A DNA stretch of 64,000 bases from an uncultured Isosphaeraceae bacterium (GTDB taxonomy: Bacteria > Planctomycetota > Planctomycetia > Isosphaerales > Isosphaeraceae), in NCBI GenBank assembly GCA_945957605.1, contig CAMFLR010000006.1, forward strand, positions 248,001 to 312,000, in the 5' to 3' direction. Under the pieces are notes generated by a model. It did no database searches. It was not told where the DNA came from and worked only from the letters and a program-made list of their open reading frames with translations. This document shows positions 18,036-26,422 of the stretch, piece after piece (position 1 is the first letter of the stretch; each line of letters starts with the position of its first letter). A program made the translations under genes and the position numbers.

Positions 18036-18653
18036 TCACGCGAGCGTTTGCCGCATCGCATCGGCGATCGCCCGCTCGTTCTCCGTGCCTCGCGTATCAA
18101 GCTCGCCAATCACCCGCTCGCGACGTTCGGGCGGGTGATTTTGGTTGAGCTTGAATTTGCCTTCGAGCTTGGTAATTTCAAACCGAAACCCAACAATCTG
18201 CGCCGCCATTCGCCCGACATATTCGGCCGCCGGATCAAAACTCCAGGGCGCAGGCATAATTTGTTCATAGACGGCGACGGTGCGCGTCAACAAATCGATG
18301 AGCGTTGCCTCATCCTCGACAAGCGTGATTCGACCATAAGCATGAACCGCGGTGTAATTCCATGTCGGCACAACCGCTTCGGCCTGATACCACGTCGGCG
18401 AGATATACGCGTGCGGACCGCTGAAAACCGCAAAGCCGGGCTGATCGGCAAGAGTTCGCCAGTGCGGGTTCGCTCGGGCGACGTGTCCCAAAAGCGTGCC
18501 GAATTCGCCTCGATCGCGATCGACCAGAAACGGAATGTGGGTGCCAAAGGGTTCGCCGTTCACCTGGGAAAGCAGCAAGCCGAAGCTGTGGCGTTCGATG
18601 AAGTCGTGAAGCGTTGCGAGATCCCGCACGGCGAATGATGAAGGAATATACAC
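18036..18653 (-). CDS. FMN-binding PaiB-like protein
   Basis: The 205-residue product matches the PaiB family along its length: MYIPSSFAV at the start, GTHIPFLVDRD, LGHVARANPHWR, FSGPHAYISPTWY and the VPTWNYTAVHAYG box. PaiB of Bacillus was described as a negative transcriptional regulator of protease genes, but the fold is a split-barrel FMN-binding flavoprotein. It is convergent with the thioredoxin-domain gene (9-nt gap between stop codons). Confidence 0.93.
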   Translation of the reverse strand: MYIPSSFAVRDLATLHDFIERHSFGLLLSQVNGEPFGTHIPFLVDRDRGEFGTLLGHVARANPHWRTLADQPGFAVFSGPHAYISPTWYQAEAVVPTWNYTAVHAYGRITLVEDEATLIDLLTRTVAVYEQIMPAPWSFDPAAEYVGRMAAQIVGFRFEITKLEGKFKLNQNHPPERRERVIGELDTRGTENERAIADAMRQTLA

Positions 18654-18734
18654 GGAACGAACGCTCCTCGATCGACTTCACAACCTTAACGCACTTCCCC
18701 ACCAGACGCATTGTGGCGTGCGAGGTTCGAAACG

Positions 18735-18763
18735 CAATCAGGCTGCGAGGTGCAGCCTGATTG
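18735..18763 (-). terminator. Perfect 12-bp hairpin after the DEAD-box helicase gene
   Basis: CAATCAGGCTGC and GCAGCCTGATTG pair perfectly around a 5-nt loop, about 30 nt past the helicase stop codon. Only a short T-run follows on the minus strand. Confidence 0.7.
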
Positions 18764-18793
18764 GTACGTTTCGCGATTTCTGCAAACGCAGGA

Positions 18794-20215
18794 TCAGGGA
18801 CGGCCTGCGCCCTGCGTGCTCCGACGTCCGCGGAATCCGCCACCGCCGCCGGAGTTTCCTCCGTGGCCGTGACCATGTCCGCCCTGGCCGCCGTTATTGT
18901 TGTGATGACCGCCACCACCGCGACGCGGCGGGAACGGCTTGCGGCCGCCGGGACGGCGACCCATGTAAATCCCGCGCTGCGGGCGATGGTGCACCGGACG
19001 CGGCGGGGACGGGATCCCTTCGACGCGGTCGCCTTCGAGCTCGCGGGAAATCGCTCGCTCGATCTGATCGAGCAGCTTCCCTTGGTCGGGCAGAACCAGC
19101 GAGAAGGCCGTGCCGTCGTCACCCATACGGCCGGTTCGGCCGATGCGGTGAACGTACTGGGCGGGGTCTTCGGGCAGGTCGAAGTTGAACACGTGGGTCA
19201 CGCCACGAACGTCGATACCACGGCCGACAACGTCCGTCGCCACCAAGGCCTTCAACCGTCCCATGCGGAACGCGTGCAAGACGCGGTTACGCTGAGCCTG
19301 GCTCAGGTTGCCGTGCATCGTGTCGGCCTTCAAGCCGTGGGTACGGAGCAAGGTGCCAACGCGATCGGCCCCATGCTTCGTCCGGCAGAAGATGATCGCA
19401 CGTTCTGGCTGCTCGCGCTCGAGGAGGCGAACCAGCAGCTCGAACTTACGATCGGGCTCAACCATCAGGTAAGCCTGACGGATGGCCGGAATCGTGGCGT
19501 CTTCGTTATCCTTGATCAGGCGAACGTCGACCGGATTCTTGAGGTACCGTTCCGAAAGCTTGCGCAACGGAGTCGGCATCGTGGCCGAGAACAGCAGCGT
19601 TTGCCGCGGTTCGGGAATGGCTTCAAGAATCGCCTCGACCGCCGGCTGGAAACCGACGTCGAGCATCTGGTCGGCCTCGTCGAGCACCACCATCTTGACC
19701 TTGTCGAGGCGGATCGTCCGCCGCGCCATGAGGTCCATCAGGCGGCCCGGCGTCGCGATCACCACCTGGCAACCCTGCTGGAGCAGGCGCTGCTGCTGGT
19801 AGATCGACTCGCCACCCACCACGCCAACGGCGCGGGTGTAGCGACCGAACGACAGACGACCGAACTCACGGCCGATCTGGTCGACCAGTTCGCGGGTCGG
19901 TGCCAGAATCAAGGCTTGCGGCAGCCGCTCGCGTTCGTCAACTCGTTCAAGAATCGGCAGGAGGAACGCTGCAGTTTTTCCGGTGCCGGTGGGAGCATTC
20001 CCCAGGCAATCTCGGCCTTCCAGTGCCGCCGGAACCAGCGCTTCCTGAATCGGACTCGGGCTCGAGTACCCCGTTTTGTCCAGCGCCTTCAAGGTCGTCT
20101 CATTCAATCCAAGCTCATCAAACCGCACGACCGTCGCGGTCTGCTCTTCTTCAGGCGTCGTCTGCAATCTCAACTCCTTGGTGACCCCGACTCTGGCGCT
20201 TACGGGTCGCAACAA
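18794..20215 (-). CDS. rhlE: DEAD-box ATP-dependent RNA helicase, RhlE-like
   Basis: The 473-residue product has all DEAD-box motifs: the Q motif region GYSSPSPIQEALVP, motif I APTGTGKTAAF (Walker A at about 74-81), PTRELVDQIG, VLDEADQML, SATMPTP, and HRIGRTGRMG. The tail after about residue 400 is rich in Arg, Gly and His (RGGGGHHNNNGGQGGHGHG), typical of RNA-binding extensions. It would remodel structured RNA in ribosome assembly or decay. The RhlE subgroup is inferred from length and the Gly/Arg-rich tail. Confidence 0.93.
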   Translation of the reverse strand: MLRPVSARVGVTKELRLQTTPEEEQTATVVRFDELGLNETTLKALDKTGYSSPSPIQEALVPAALEGRDCLGNAPTGTGKTAAFLLPILERVDERERLPQALILAPTRELVDQIGREFGRLSFGRYTRAVGVVGGESIYQQQRLLQQGCQVVIATPGRLMDLMARRTIRLDKVKMVVLDEADQMLDVGFQPAVEAILEAIPEPRQTLLFSATMPTPLRKLSERYLKNPVDVRLIKDNEDATIPAIRQAYLMVEPDRKFELLVRLLEREQPERAIIFCRTKHGADRVGTLLRTHGLKADTMHGNLSQAQRNRVLHAFRMGRLKALVATDVVGRGIDVRGVTHVFNFDLPEDPAQYVHRIGRTGRMGDDGTAFSLVLPDQGKLLDQIERAISRELEGDRVEGIPSPPRPVHHRPQRGIYMGRRPGGRKPFPPRRGGGGHHNNNGGQGGHGHGHGGNSGGGGGFRGRRSTQGAGRP

Positions 20216-20598
20216 TCCGTACGACGGACCATCCGAACCGCATCAAGGAACTGATGCGGCGAACTCCTTGTCGGCCTGATCGCGCGAAGCACAGAAACGA
20301 CCGGGGTCAGCGACCTCGGCCTCAAAGACGGGGCAGCGCAAGAAGACCAACCTGGAAGGCGACTCTCGGAAGGATACAACGGCCTGAGCCGGTGGGGTGC
20401 AAATACTTATCGGGCATCTAACGCAAGCATTGTAACACGAGATCAAGTCCTGGCGAATGGAATTTTGTCGTAAATCGTGTCGATGCTGCCTTTTTCATCC
20501 CTACAAAATCATCACAACCGACATCTCTCGCCCTCCAAACTGTTGTCGAGCCCCGCACAATGGGGCAGAATCCTCCCACCTCCAAGGAGCCTCGCCTC
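20216..20598. other. Divergent intergenic region upstream of the helicase and the GH43-like gene
   Basis: No gene was supported in these 383 bases. They should contain the promoter and 5' leader of the helicase gene (minus) and the promoter of the GH43-like gene (plus). Long leaders are common for bacterial DEAD-box genes, but no specific structure was identified. Confidence 0.5.
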
Positions 20599-21510
20599 AT
20601 GATCATCCGCGCCTGCCGCCCGATCCTATTCGCAGTTACTTTCTTTTTCACAACGCTCGCATTCGCCCAGGATTTCCCCCGCGACTTGACCAAATGGACA
20701 CAAACTCCAGCCCAGTCGATTTTTACGGGAACGGGCGCCGAAACCTGGGACAAGAAAATCCGCGAACGCGGCTGGATCCTGCGCGACGAGGACGGCAAGT
20801 ATCACCTCTGGTACACCGGCTACAACGACGAGAAGCGCAACCCCAAAACTCGCTCGCTCGGCCACGCGACGTCGCCCGACGGCATCGCATGGAAGCGCGA
20901 CAGCGCAACCCCAAGCCACGACACATCCTGGGTCGAAGACATGTGCGTGCTACGTGTCGACGGCCAGTTCTGGATGTTTGCCGAAGGCGAGAACGACGTC
21001 GCCCACCTGCTGACTTCAACCGACGGCAAAACCTGGACTGAGCGCGGCCCGCTCGACATCCGCAAGGTCGACGGCACGCCAATCAGCGTTGGTCCTCGCG
21101 GTACGCCAGCCGTCTTCCGCGAAAACGGCGTCTGGAACCTCTTCTACGAACGTGGCGACCAGGCCGTCTGGCTGGCACGCTCGACCGACACCAAAACGTG
21201 GACGAACGTCAGCGACGATCCGGTCCTCAAGAAAGGTCCCGAGACTTACGACCAGGCCGCAGTCGCATTCAATCAAATCATCAAGCGCGACGGCTTTTAC
21301 TACGCGATCTATCACGCGAACTCGGAATACCCGTGGAAGGACTGGACGACCTGCCTGGCACGGTCGAAGGATTTGATCCACTGGGAAAAGTACGCCGGGA
21401 ATCCGATCGTCAAGAACAACTCATCGAGCGGCGTTTTTGTGAATACGCCCGGCGGATTGGTGCTTTATACGATGCACCCTGAGGTGCGGCGGTACGAACT
21501 GGCGAAGTGA
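20599..21510 (+). CDS. Secreted GH43/GH32-like five-bladed beta-propeller protein
   Basis: The 303-residue product starts MIIRACRPILFAVTFFF and has a signal peptide ending at TLAFAQ; AAGGAG lies upstream of this ATG, and 13 extra residues from an earlier ATG would spoil the signal. Repeated propeller segments are visible: DGKYHLWYTGYND, WVEDMCVLRVDGQFWMFAEGE, GTPAVFRENGVWNLFYERGD and DGFYYAIYHANS, each with a Trp- and Tyr-rich strand and an acidic residue, as in GH43/GH32/GH130-like folds. Activity is unknown; it may be a glycosidase or a sugar-binding relative. Confidence 0.82.
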   Translation: MIIRACRPILFAVTFFFTTLAFAQDFPRDLTKWTQTPAQSIFTGTGAETWDKKIRERGWILRDEDGKYHLWYTGYNDEKRNPKTRSLGHATSPDGIAWKRDSATPSHDTSWVEDMCVLRVDGQFWMFAEGENDVAHLLTSTDGKTWTERGPLDIRKVDGTPISVGPRGTPAVFRENGVWNLFYERGDQAVWLARSTDTKTWTNVSDDPVLKKGPETYDQAAVAFNQIIKRDGFYYAIYHANSEYPWKDWTTCLARSKDLIHWEKYAGNPIVKNNSSSGVFVNTPGGLVLYTMHPEVRRYELAK

Positions 21511-21670
21511 TTCGCTAAGGCCTTCGTCTAGCCGTGCGCCGGCACATGGAAATGTTCCGTTAGGATGCGTACGCAACTTGCCCGGAGGCCTTGTCTCTCT
21601 GCCTCGCCAATTCAGGGTCTGGTACAATAGAAGACAGTTCCGCCAATCGTTATGCAGTGGGGCTCGATTT

Positions 21671-21949
21671 ATGAATTTCCTCCACCGAGAATTCGATGTC
21701 GGCCCGGAAGAGGTCGTTGAAGTTACGCTCGACGGTCAGGCGAACGTCATGCTTCTTGACGAGACAAACTACGACCACTACCGAAATTCGACGCCCTACC
21801 GCTATCACGGTGGTCTAGCCACGGTCTCGCCGATGCGTCTTTTTCCGCCGCATCCTGGCCGTTGGCACGTCGTCGTTGATCTCGGCGGCTTCACGGGGAA
21901 GGTTCGAGCGGGAGTTCGCGTCTTGCAGGATGCTAACGCCACGAGGTAA
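21671..21949 (+). CDS. DUF1883 protein
   Basis: The 92-residue product MNFLHREFDVGPEEVVEVTL matches DUF1883 from end to end, including the YRYHGG and SPMRLFPPHPGRWHVVVDLG segments. The start is the first ATG that fits the domain; an upstream in-frame ATG adds 31 unrelated residues. The domain is small, beta-rich and of unknown function. The next gene begins 3 nt after the stop codon, so the two are probably translated together. Confidence 0.85.
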   Translation: MNFLHREFDVGPEEVVEVTLDGQANVMLLDETNYDHYRNSTPYRYHGGLATVSPMRLFPPHPGRWHVVVDLGGFTGKVRAGVRVLQDANATR

Positions 21950-21952
21950 TTG

Positions 21953-22360
21953 ATGGCTGCTCGTAAAGCGAACGATCGCCCCCCTCCTCCGGTCGTCCGC
22001 TACGCACCACTCGGTGAACTCAAGGTCTTTGAGATCTCCGAGGCGGAACTCGAGAAGCTCGAGAGCGGTCCGCCAGGACAAGTCCATTTGAGTTTCGCTC
22101 TCGCATTGCTGCCGTCGGCACTAACGGTTTTCATCACAATTCAAACCGTTGAGATCAAAGACAACCGTATCTACAACGCTTACCAAATCGCCTTCTGGCT
22201 TTTGGCAGTGCAAGGTCTGGTATCTCTGTTCTCTTGGTGGTCCGCAAGCCGATCCCTAAAGGGATTGATTCAAGATATTCGCTCTCGAATGCCGGAAAAA
22301 CCGGGCATTCCTGAACAGGCAACAAGATCAACCGACGATTCCGATCCGAACACCACTTAA
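21953..22360 (+). CDS. Small membrane protein coupled to the DUF1883 gene
   Basis: A 135-residue protein with a hydrophilic N-terminus of about 45 residues and two probable membrane segments (about 47-63, LSFALALLPSALTVFIT, and about 78-98, YQIAFWLLAVQGLVSLFSWW), followed by a polar tail. Not recognised. Its start is 3 nt after the DUF1883 stop codon with GAGGT just upstream, so the pair is likely a functional unit. Confidence 0.7.
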   Translation: MAARKANDRPPPPVVRYAPLGELKVFEISEAELEKLESGPPGQVHLSFALALLPSALTVFITIQTVEIKDNRIYNAYQIAFWLLAVQGLVSLFSWWSASRSLKGLIQDIRSRMPEKPGIPEQATRSTDDSDPNTT

Positions 22361-22438
22361 ATGGCCTGAACCGAATACTGCTGCAATGGCTCAAGGTCGT
22401 CAGCAGCCGGGATTTCTCACTGGGCAGCGAGCCAAGCA

Positions 22439-23212
22439 TCACTGATAAAGCACACCCACCCGCCTGCGATAATCATCATACGTCGCTTCAAATAACTCTC
22501 GCGCGGCCTCTGCCCCAATGTGGCACGCCGCCGTGAGCACCTTGGGCGGCGATCCTAACTCTGTGAGTCGCCGAGCAGTTTCCGCCTTGAGCAGGTTGAT
22601 CACCGCACAACCCGAGATGCTCGAAATCGGCGCGACGGGCGAAGCCAGTCCATCAATCCGGACTGCCGAATCTCCCGGCGGCGCGTGCTGGTCGAGCACC
22701 AGGTCGGCCACGTCGCACAGCTTCTTGCCGGATGCGTGTTTCGATGTCGAAACGTTCGCGTGCGGCAACGAAGTCAGCGCAACCACGAACATTCCCAGGC
22801 GTTTTGCCTCTAAAGCGACATCAATCGTCACCGCGTTACAGCCGCTCGTGGAGATCGCCAGCAGGCAGTCGTCGGAGCTTGTGACGAAGTTCCGCCAGAC
22901 CACCGGGCCGAACCCTTGCACGTTTTCGAGGAACATCGCCTGCCGCTGACCGTTCGCGCCAACAACCTGATTGTGAAACGTCATCGACAGTTCGACGATC
23001 GGATGAAAGCCAGGAAATGACCCATAGCGTGGGAACATCTCCTCGACCGCCATCCGGGAATGGCCCGTCCCGAAAATATGCACGAGCCGGTTCTTGTGAA
23101 TCGTTTGAGCGAATCGCTCCGCAGCCTGCCGAATCGGCCCCAGCGTGTCGCGTTCGATTGCGTCGAGCGCCGCACGAGCCGCCGTCAAATACTGTTCGAG
23201 AACGTCAACCAT
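22439..23212 (-). CDS. SIS-domain protein (sugar phosphate isomerase/UPF0309-like)
   Basis: The 257-residue product starts MVDVLEQYLTAARAALDAI and shows the SIS-domain phosphosugar-binding loops FGTGHSRMAVEEMFPRYG and AISTSGCNAVTIDVALEAK. The ATG overlaps the stop codon of the upstream SDR gene by 8 nt, so it is translationally coupled; an in-frame ATG 33 nt further upstream is less likely. Proteins of this set (sugar isomerase domain-containing) probably isomerise or de-phosphorylate amino sugars; the exact substrate is unknown. Confidence 0.88.
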   Translation of the reverse strand: MVDVLEQYLTAARAALDAIERDTLGPIRQAAERFAQTIHKNRLVHIFGTGHSRMAVEEMFPRYGSFPGFHPIVELSMTFHNQVVGANGQRQAMFLENVQGFGPVVWRNFVTSSDDCLLAISTSGCNAVTIDVALEAKRLGMFVVALTSLPHANVSTSKHASGKKLCDVADLVLDQHAPPGDSAVRIDGLASPVAPISSISGCAVINLLKAETARRLTELGSPPKVLTAACHIGAEAARELFEATYDDYRRRVGVLYQ

Positions 23213-24032
23213 TCCCGTGCTGTCCTTCGGCAATGCACCAACCACCGTCGACGTTCAACACCGTCCCGGTGATAAATCGCGACGCCGGCTCGCAGAGGTA
23301 AAGCGCAGCGGCGGCACAGTCGAGCACGTGCCCCGGCCCGCCGGTCATCGGCTGCTTTGTTTTGAGGTAGTTGAGGATCGTCGGATTCGTCACCGCACGC
23401 GTCGACATTGGTGTGTCAATGAGCGCAGGAGCAAGCAGGTTGAATCGAATGCGTTCCGGCGCGTAGGTTGCCGCGGCGTTCAAGGTCATGCCCCGAATCG
23501 CCGCCTTCGCACCTGCGTATGCAAACGTATTGAAAAGCACGGGCGACGGCGACCAGCCCAGCACGGAGCCCACATTCACAACCGTTCCACGCAGGCCGTG
23601 AGCATCAATCGTCTGCCCGCGCATCTGTTGCACCGCAGCACGATTCGTGAGAAACACGCCGCGGGCATTGGTGTCGAACACCATGTCCCAGCCTTCGTCG
23701 GTGCAGGAGTCGAGCGGACCATCGCCGAACCGCCGGCCGCTCTGCCCCGCGACGTGAAACAGAATATCGAGCCGACCGCCGAGCAGTTCGACCGCTTTCG
23801 GAACCAGGCCGGCAATCGCTTCGGGGTCGGCCAGATCGGCGACGAGCATATCAACGGGCCCAAGGCCGTCGAGCTGCCCCTGCGCGAATCCCGTCGACTC
23901 GTCGCCACGGCCCGATACAACGAGCCGCGCCCCTTCTTCCAGAAATCGCCGGGCCGAGGCGAGGCCAATCCCGCCGGTTCCACCGACGATAAGACAGGTA
24001 CATCCTTCAAGCCGCTTCCTTGGTTCCGCCAA
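23205..24032 (-). CDS. SDR-family oxidoreductase
   Basis: A classical short-chain dehydrogenase of 275 residues: the cofactor loop GGTGGIGLASARRF near residue 17, the NNAG-like segment reads HVAGQSGRR, the catalytic Ser is in NVGSVLGWSPSP, and the YxxxK motif is YAGAKAAIRG. The C-terminal GTVLNVDGG is characteristic. Substrate unknown. It lies between the SIS gene (overlapping) and the RidA gene (38 nt gap) on one transcript. Confidence 0.92.
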   Translation of the reverse strand: MAEPRKRLEGCTCLIVGGTGGIGLASARRFLEEGARLVVSGRGDESTGFAQGQLDGLGPVDMLVADLADPEAIAGLVPKAVELLGGRLDILFHVAGQSGRRFGDGPLDSCTDEGWDMVFDTNARGVFLTNRAAVQQMRGQTIDAHGLRGTVVNVGSVLGWSPSPVLFNTFAYAGAKAAIRGMTLNAAATYAPERIRFNLLAPALIDTPMSTRAVTNPTILNYLKTKQPMTGGPGHVLDCAAAALYLCEPASRFITGTVLNVDGGWCIAEGQHGNG

Positions 24033-24070
24033 AAATCAAGCTCCTTCCGGGCGACTGCAATCCGTCGCGC

Positions 24071-24532
24071 TCAATCGCGCACTTCGAAGATCGCCTCGAT
24101 TTCCGTCGCGATCCCACGCGGCAAGGCCGAGAATCCAACGGCCGAGCGTGCCGCTTTGCCAGCATCGCCGAAGACTTCGACCATCAGGTCGGAAAAGCCG
24201 TTGATTACGAGCGGCTGGTCGCCGAACTCGGGGGTGCAGTGCACCATGCCCAGCACCTTGATCAGCCGTACGACCTTGTCGAGCGAGCCCAGGTGCGAGC
24301 GAACGGTAGCGAGAATCGCCAGGCCGGTTTGACGGGCAGCTTCCTGACCGGCGGGAATATCCATGTTCTCGCCGAGGCGGCCGATGATCATCGATCCGTC
24401 GGATTTGTACGGGCCGTGGCCCGAGACGTAAAGCAAGTCGCCCTGGCGCACCGCCGTGAGGTAGGTTGCAACCGGCTTGGGCGCGTTCGGCAATTCGAGT
24501 TTGAGTTCCTGGATTCGAGCTTCGGCACCCAT
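24071..24532 (-). CDS. RidA/YjgF-family protein
   Basis: A 153-residue protein of the Rid superfamily, in the longer ~150-residue subgroup. Visible signatures are RQGDLLYVSGHGPYKSDGS, AARQTGLAILATVRSHLG, and the final IEAIFEV. RidA proteins hydrolyse reactive enamine/imine intermediates of amino-acid metabolism. First gene of the RidA-SDR-SIS run on the minus strand. Confidence 0.9.
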   Translation of the reverse strand: MGAEARIQELKLELPNAPKPVATYLTAVRQGDLLYVSGHGPYKSDGSMIIGRLGENMDIPAGQEAARQTGLAILATVRSHLGSLDKVVRLIKVLGMVHCTPEFGDQPLVINGFSDLMVEVFGDAGKAARSAVGFSALPRGIATEIEAIFEVRD

Positions 24533-24702
24533 CGGGCGAGATCCTTGGAAGGTTAAGCGCTGTGCAGGTTGAATTTTCCTCGACCGGCAGATTAACCGAA
24601 CGGCAAGGCCGATTCAACCAAGCCTTGATGTCCCAGCCATCACGCGCTACCATCAAGCTGGTATGAGAGTTACGCAGTTGCAACAATACAAGGAATAGGA
24701 CT

Positions 24703-24818
24703 GGGTGGCCTGGACAACTTGTTGTCCAGGTGGCGAAGCCACAAGAGGACTATGCAGAACAGTTTGCGATATCCGCTTGTCCCTTCGTGGCCGGGACGGT
24801 CAGTTGTCCCGGCTAACC
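24703..24818 (+). repeat. Family-2 palindromic repeat, copy A
   Basis: The element begins GGGTGGCCTGGACAAC and ends GTTGTCCCGGCTAACC, so the outer inverted repeat is slightly diverged. Its left arm is itself a hairpin (CCTGGACAAC-TT-GTTGTCCAGG). The same element lies inverted inside a methyltransferase gene at 54685-54801. Shared flanking bases (about 12 nt with AGGA-TAGGA before the element) suggest it extends slightly further. It lies in the 5' region of the cysteine desulfurase gene. Confidence 0.85.
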
Positions 24819-24893
24819 TATCTTTTTTATGTCTTGTTCTCTTTGCCAAGTCCTGTAGTAAAGACTGCCTGTTTTTCGACCCATTTTGCGAGC

Positions 24894-26063
24894 GTGAAAG
24901 TGGTCACTCCGCCGGTTTATCTCGATAATCACGCCACAACCAAGCCCGACCCGCGCGTGGTCGCGGCAATGTGGCCGTATTTCAACGAGATTTACGGTAA
25001 CGCCGCCAGCACGTCGCACCGCTTCGGCTGGGATGCGGCAGACGCCGTCGACCGCGCCCGCGAACAGGTCGCCGCCTTGATCCATGCCGATCCCAAAGAG
25101 ATTGTTTTCACCTCGGGCGCCACCGAGTCGAACAATCTCGCGATCAAAGGATCACTCGAACACGTCAAGAAGCGTGGAAATCACATCGTTTCGGCAGTGA
25201 GCGAACACAAGGCCGTCATCGACCCGCTCAAGCGACTCGCCCGCGAAGGTTGGGACGTCACGTTCGTACCATGCGACGAATTCGGCCAGGTCTCTGTGGA
25301 CGAAGTACAGCGAGCGCTGACCGATCGCACCGTGCTCATTTCGATCATGGCCGCGAATAACGAAGTGGGGACGATCAATCCATTTGGCGCGATTGGCAAG
25401 CTGGCGCACGAGCGGGGAATTCTCTTTCACACCGACGCCACCCAGGCCGTCGGCAAGCTACCGATCGACGTTCGAGCCGACGGCATCGACCTGCTGAGCC
25501 TTTCTGCCCACAAGTTGTACGGCCCGAAGGGTGTTGGCGCGCTTTACGTCCGGCGGCGCGACCCGCAAGTTCGCCTCGCTCCCCTCTTCGACGGCGGTGG
25601 ACACGAACGTGGATTCCGTAGCGGAACGATCGCCGTCCCTCTCGTGGTCGGCATGGGTGAAGCGTGCCGAATTGCCGCCGAGGAGATGGAGTCCGACAAT
25701 CTCCGCATTCTCGCTTTACGCGAACGATTGCACGCGGGGCTCAATTCGCTCGAAGGTCTGAAACTCAACGGCCATCCCGCCGAGCGGCTCGCGGGAAACT
25801 TGAACCTGAGCTTCTCGCGCGTTGACGGCGAAGCATTGATGATGTCGATGCGCGAGGTGGCCGTGAGTTCCGGTTCGGCGTGTTCGTCGAGCAATCCCGA
25901 ACCGAGTCACGTCCTGCGCGCGATGGGTCTCGACGAAGATATGGCCCGCGCCAGCCTGCGTTTCGGCCTGGGACGATTTACGACCGAAGAAGAGATTGAC
26001 TATGCGGTTGAGTCGGTCGTCGCGAATGTCGATCGACTCCGACGTTTGGCTGTGCTCGGTTAA
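24894..26063 (+). CDS. Cysteine desulfurase (NifS/IscS family)
   Basis: A PLP enzyme that moves sulfur from cysteine to a persulfide for Fe-S clusters or tRNA thiolation. The product begins PPVYLDNHATTKPDPRV soon after the start. Visible motifs are the PLP-lysine region SLSAHKLYGPKGVG and the catalytic cysteine loop SSGSACSSSNPEPSHVL, with LRFGLGRFTTEEEIDY near the C-terminus. The start is probably the GTG listed (or the GTG 6 nt downstream): the frame continues upstream for 63 codons, but those residues are encoded by the family-2 repeat and look non-native. About 389 residues, normal for the family. Confidence 0.92.
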   Translation: MKVVTPPVYLDNHATTKPDPRVVAAMWPYFNEIYGNAASTSHRFGWDAADAVDRAREQVAALIHADPKEIVFTSGATESNNLAIKGSLEHVKKRGNHIVSAVSEHKAVIDPLKRLAREGWDVTFVPCDEFGQVSVDEVQRALTDRTVLISIMAANNEVGTINPFGAIGKLAHERGILFHTDATQAVGKLPIDVRADGIDLLSLSAHKLYGPKGVGALYVRRRDPQVRLAPLFDGGGHERGFRSGTIAVPLVVGMGEACRIAAEEMESDNLRILALRERLHAGLNSLEGLKLNGHPAERLAGNLNLSFSRVDGEALMMSMREVAVSSGSACSSSNPEPSHVLRAMGLDEDMARASLRFGLGRFTTEEEIDYAVESVVANVDRLRRLAVLG

Positions 26064-26080
26064 ATGTTCAAAGGAAAACG

Positions 26081-26377
26081 ATGCTAAAACGATTTGCTTA
26101 TGAAAAATGGCGTGTTGTATTGGCGATCGTCGCAACAGCCGCAGTCTTCATTTGGTGTTATCAACGCGAACAAAAAATTGCCGAGCTGCAGTCGCGCGTC
26201 GCCACACTTGAAGCCGAGAGACTCGAACAACAGCGCGACGTTTCAACTTACCGATCGCGTCTGCTCAAATCTGCGACGTGGGAACTCAGACTCGGCCAGA
26301 AGATTCGAGAGCTCGATCAAGAGCTTCGCGATCGGCCCAAAAAGTATATCGGCCCCCTCGGCAAGCTTTTGCCTTGA
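26081..26377 (+). CDS. Small membrane-anchored coiled-coil protein
   Basis: The 98-residue protein has one membrane segment (about 12-28, VVLAIVATAAVFIWCY) and then a charged helical region with heptad-like Leu/Ala spacing (KIAELQSRVATLEAERLEQQ). It is preceded by an AAAGGAAAA ribosome binding site and begins 17 nt after the cysteine desulfurase stop codon. Not recognised; topology resembles small FtsB/FtsL-type or scaffold proteins only in general form. Confidence 0.65.
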   Translation: MLKRFAYEKWRVVLAIVATAAVFIWCYQREQKIAELQSRVATLEAERLEQQRDVSTYRSRLLKSATWELRLGQKIRELDQELRDRPKKYIGPLGKLLP

Positions 26378-26422
26378 GACGGATGCCCAAACATAAGAGA
26401 GTGAGCCGAGATCACATCTCTG

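Noticed and set aside
18761..20254. Plus-strand frame of nearly 500 codons opposite the DEAD-box helicase
   Set aside because: Antisense shadow; the minus strand carries all helicase motifs.
24705..24893. N-terminal extension of the cysteine desulfurase
   Set aside because: These codons are the family-2 repeat and its flank; the family's usual start begins after them. It remains possible that it is translated, as noted in the findings.
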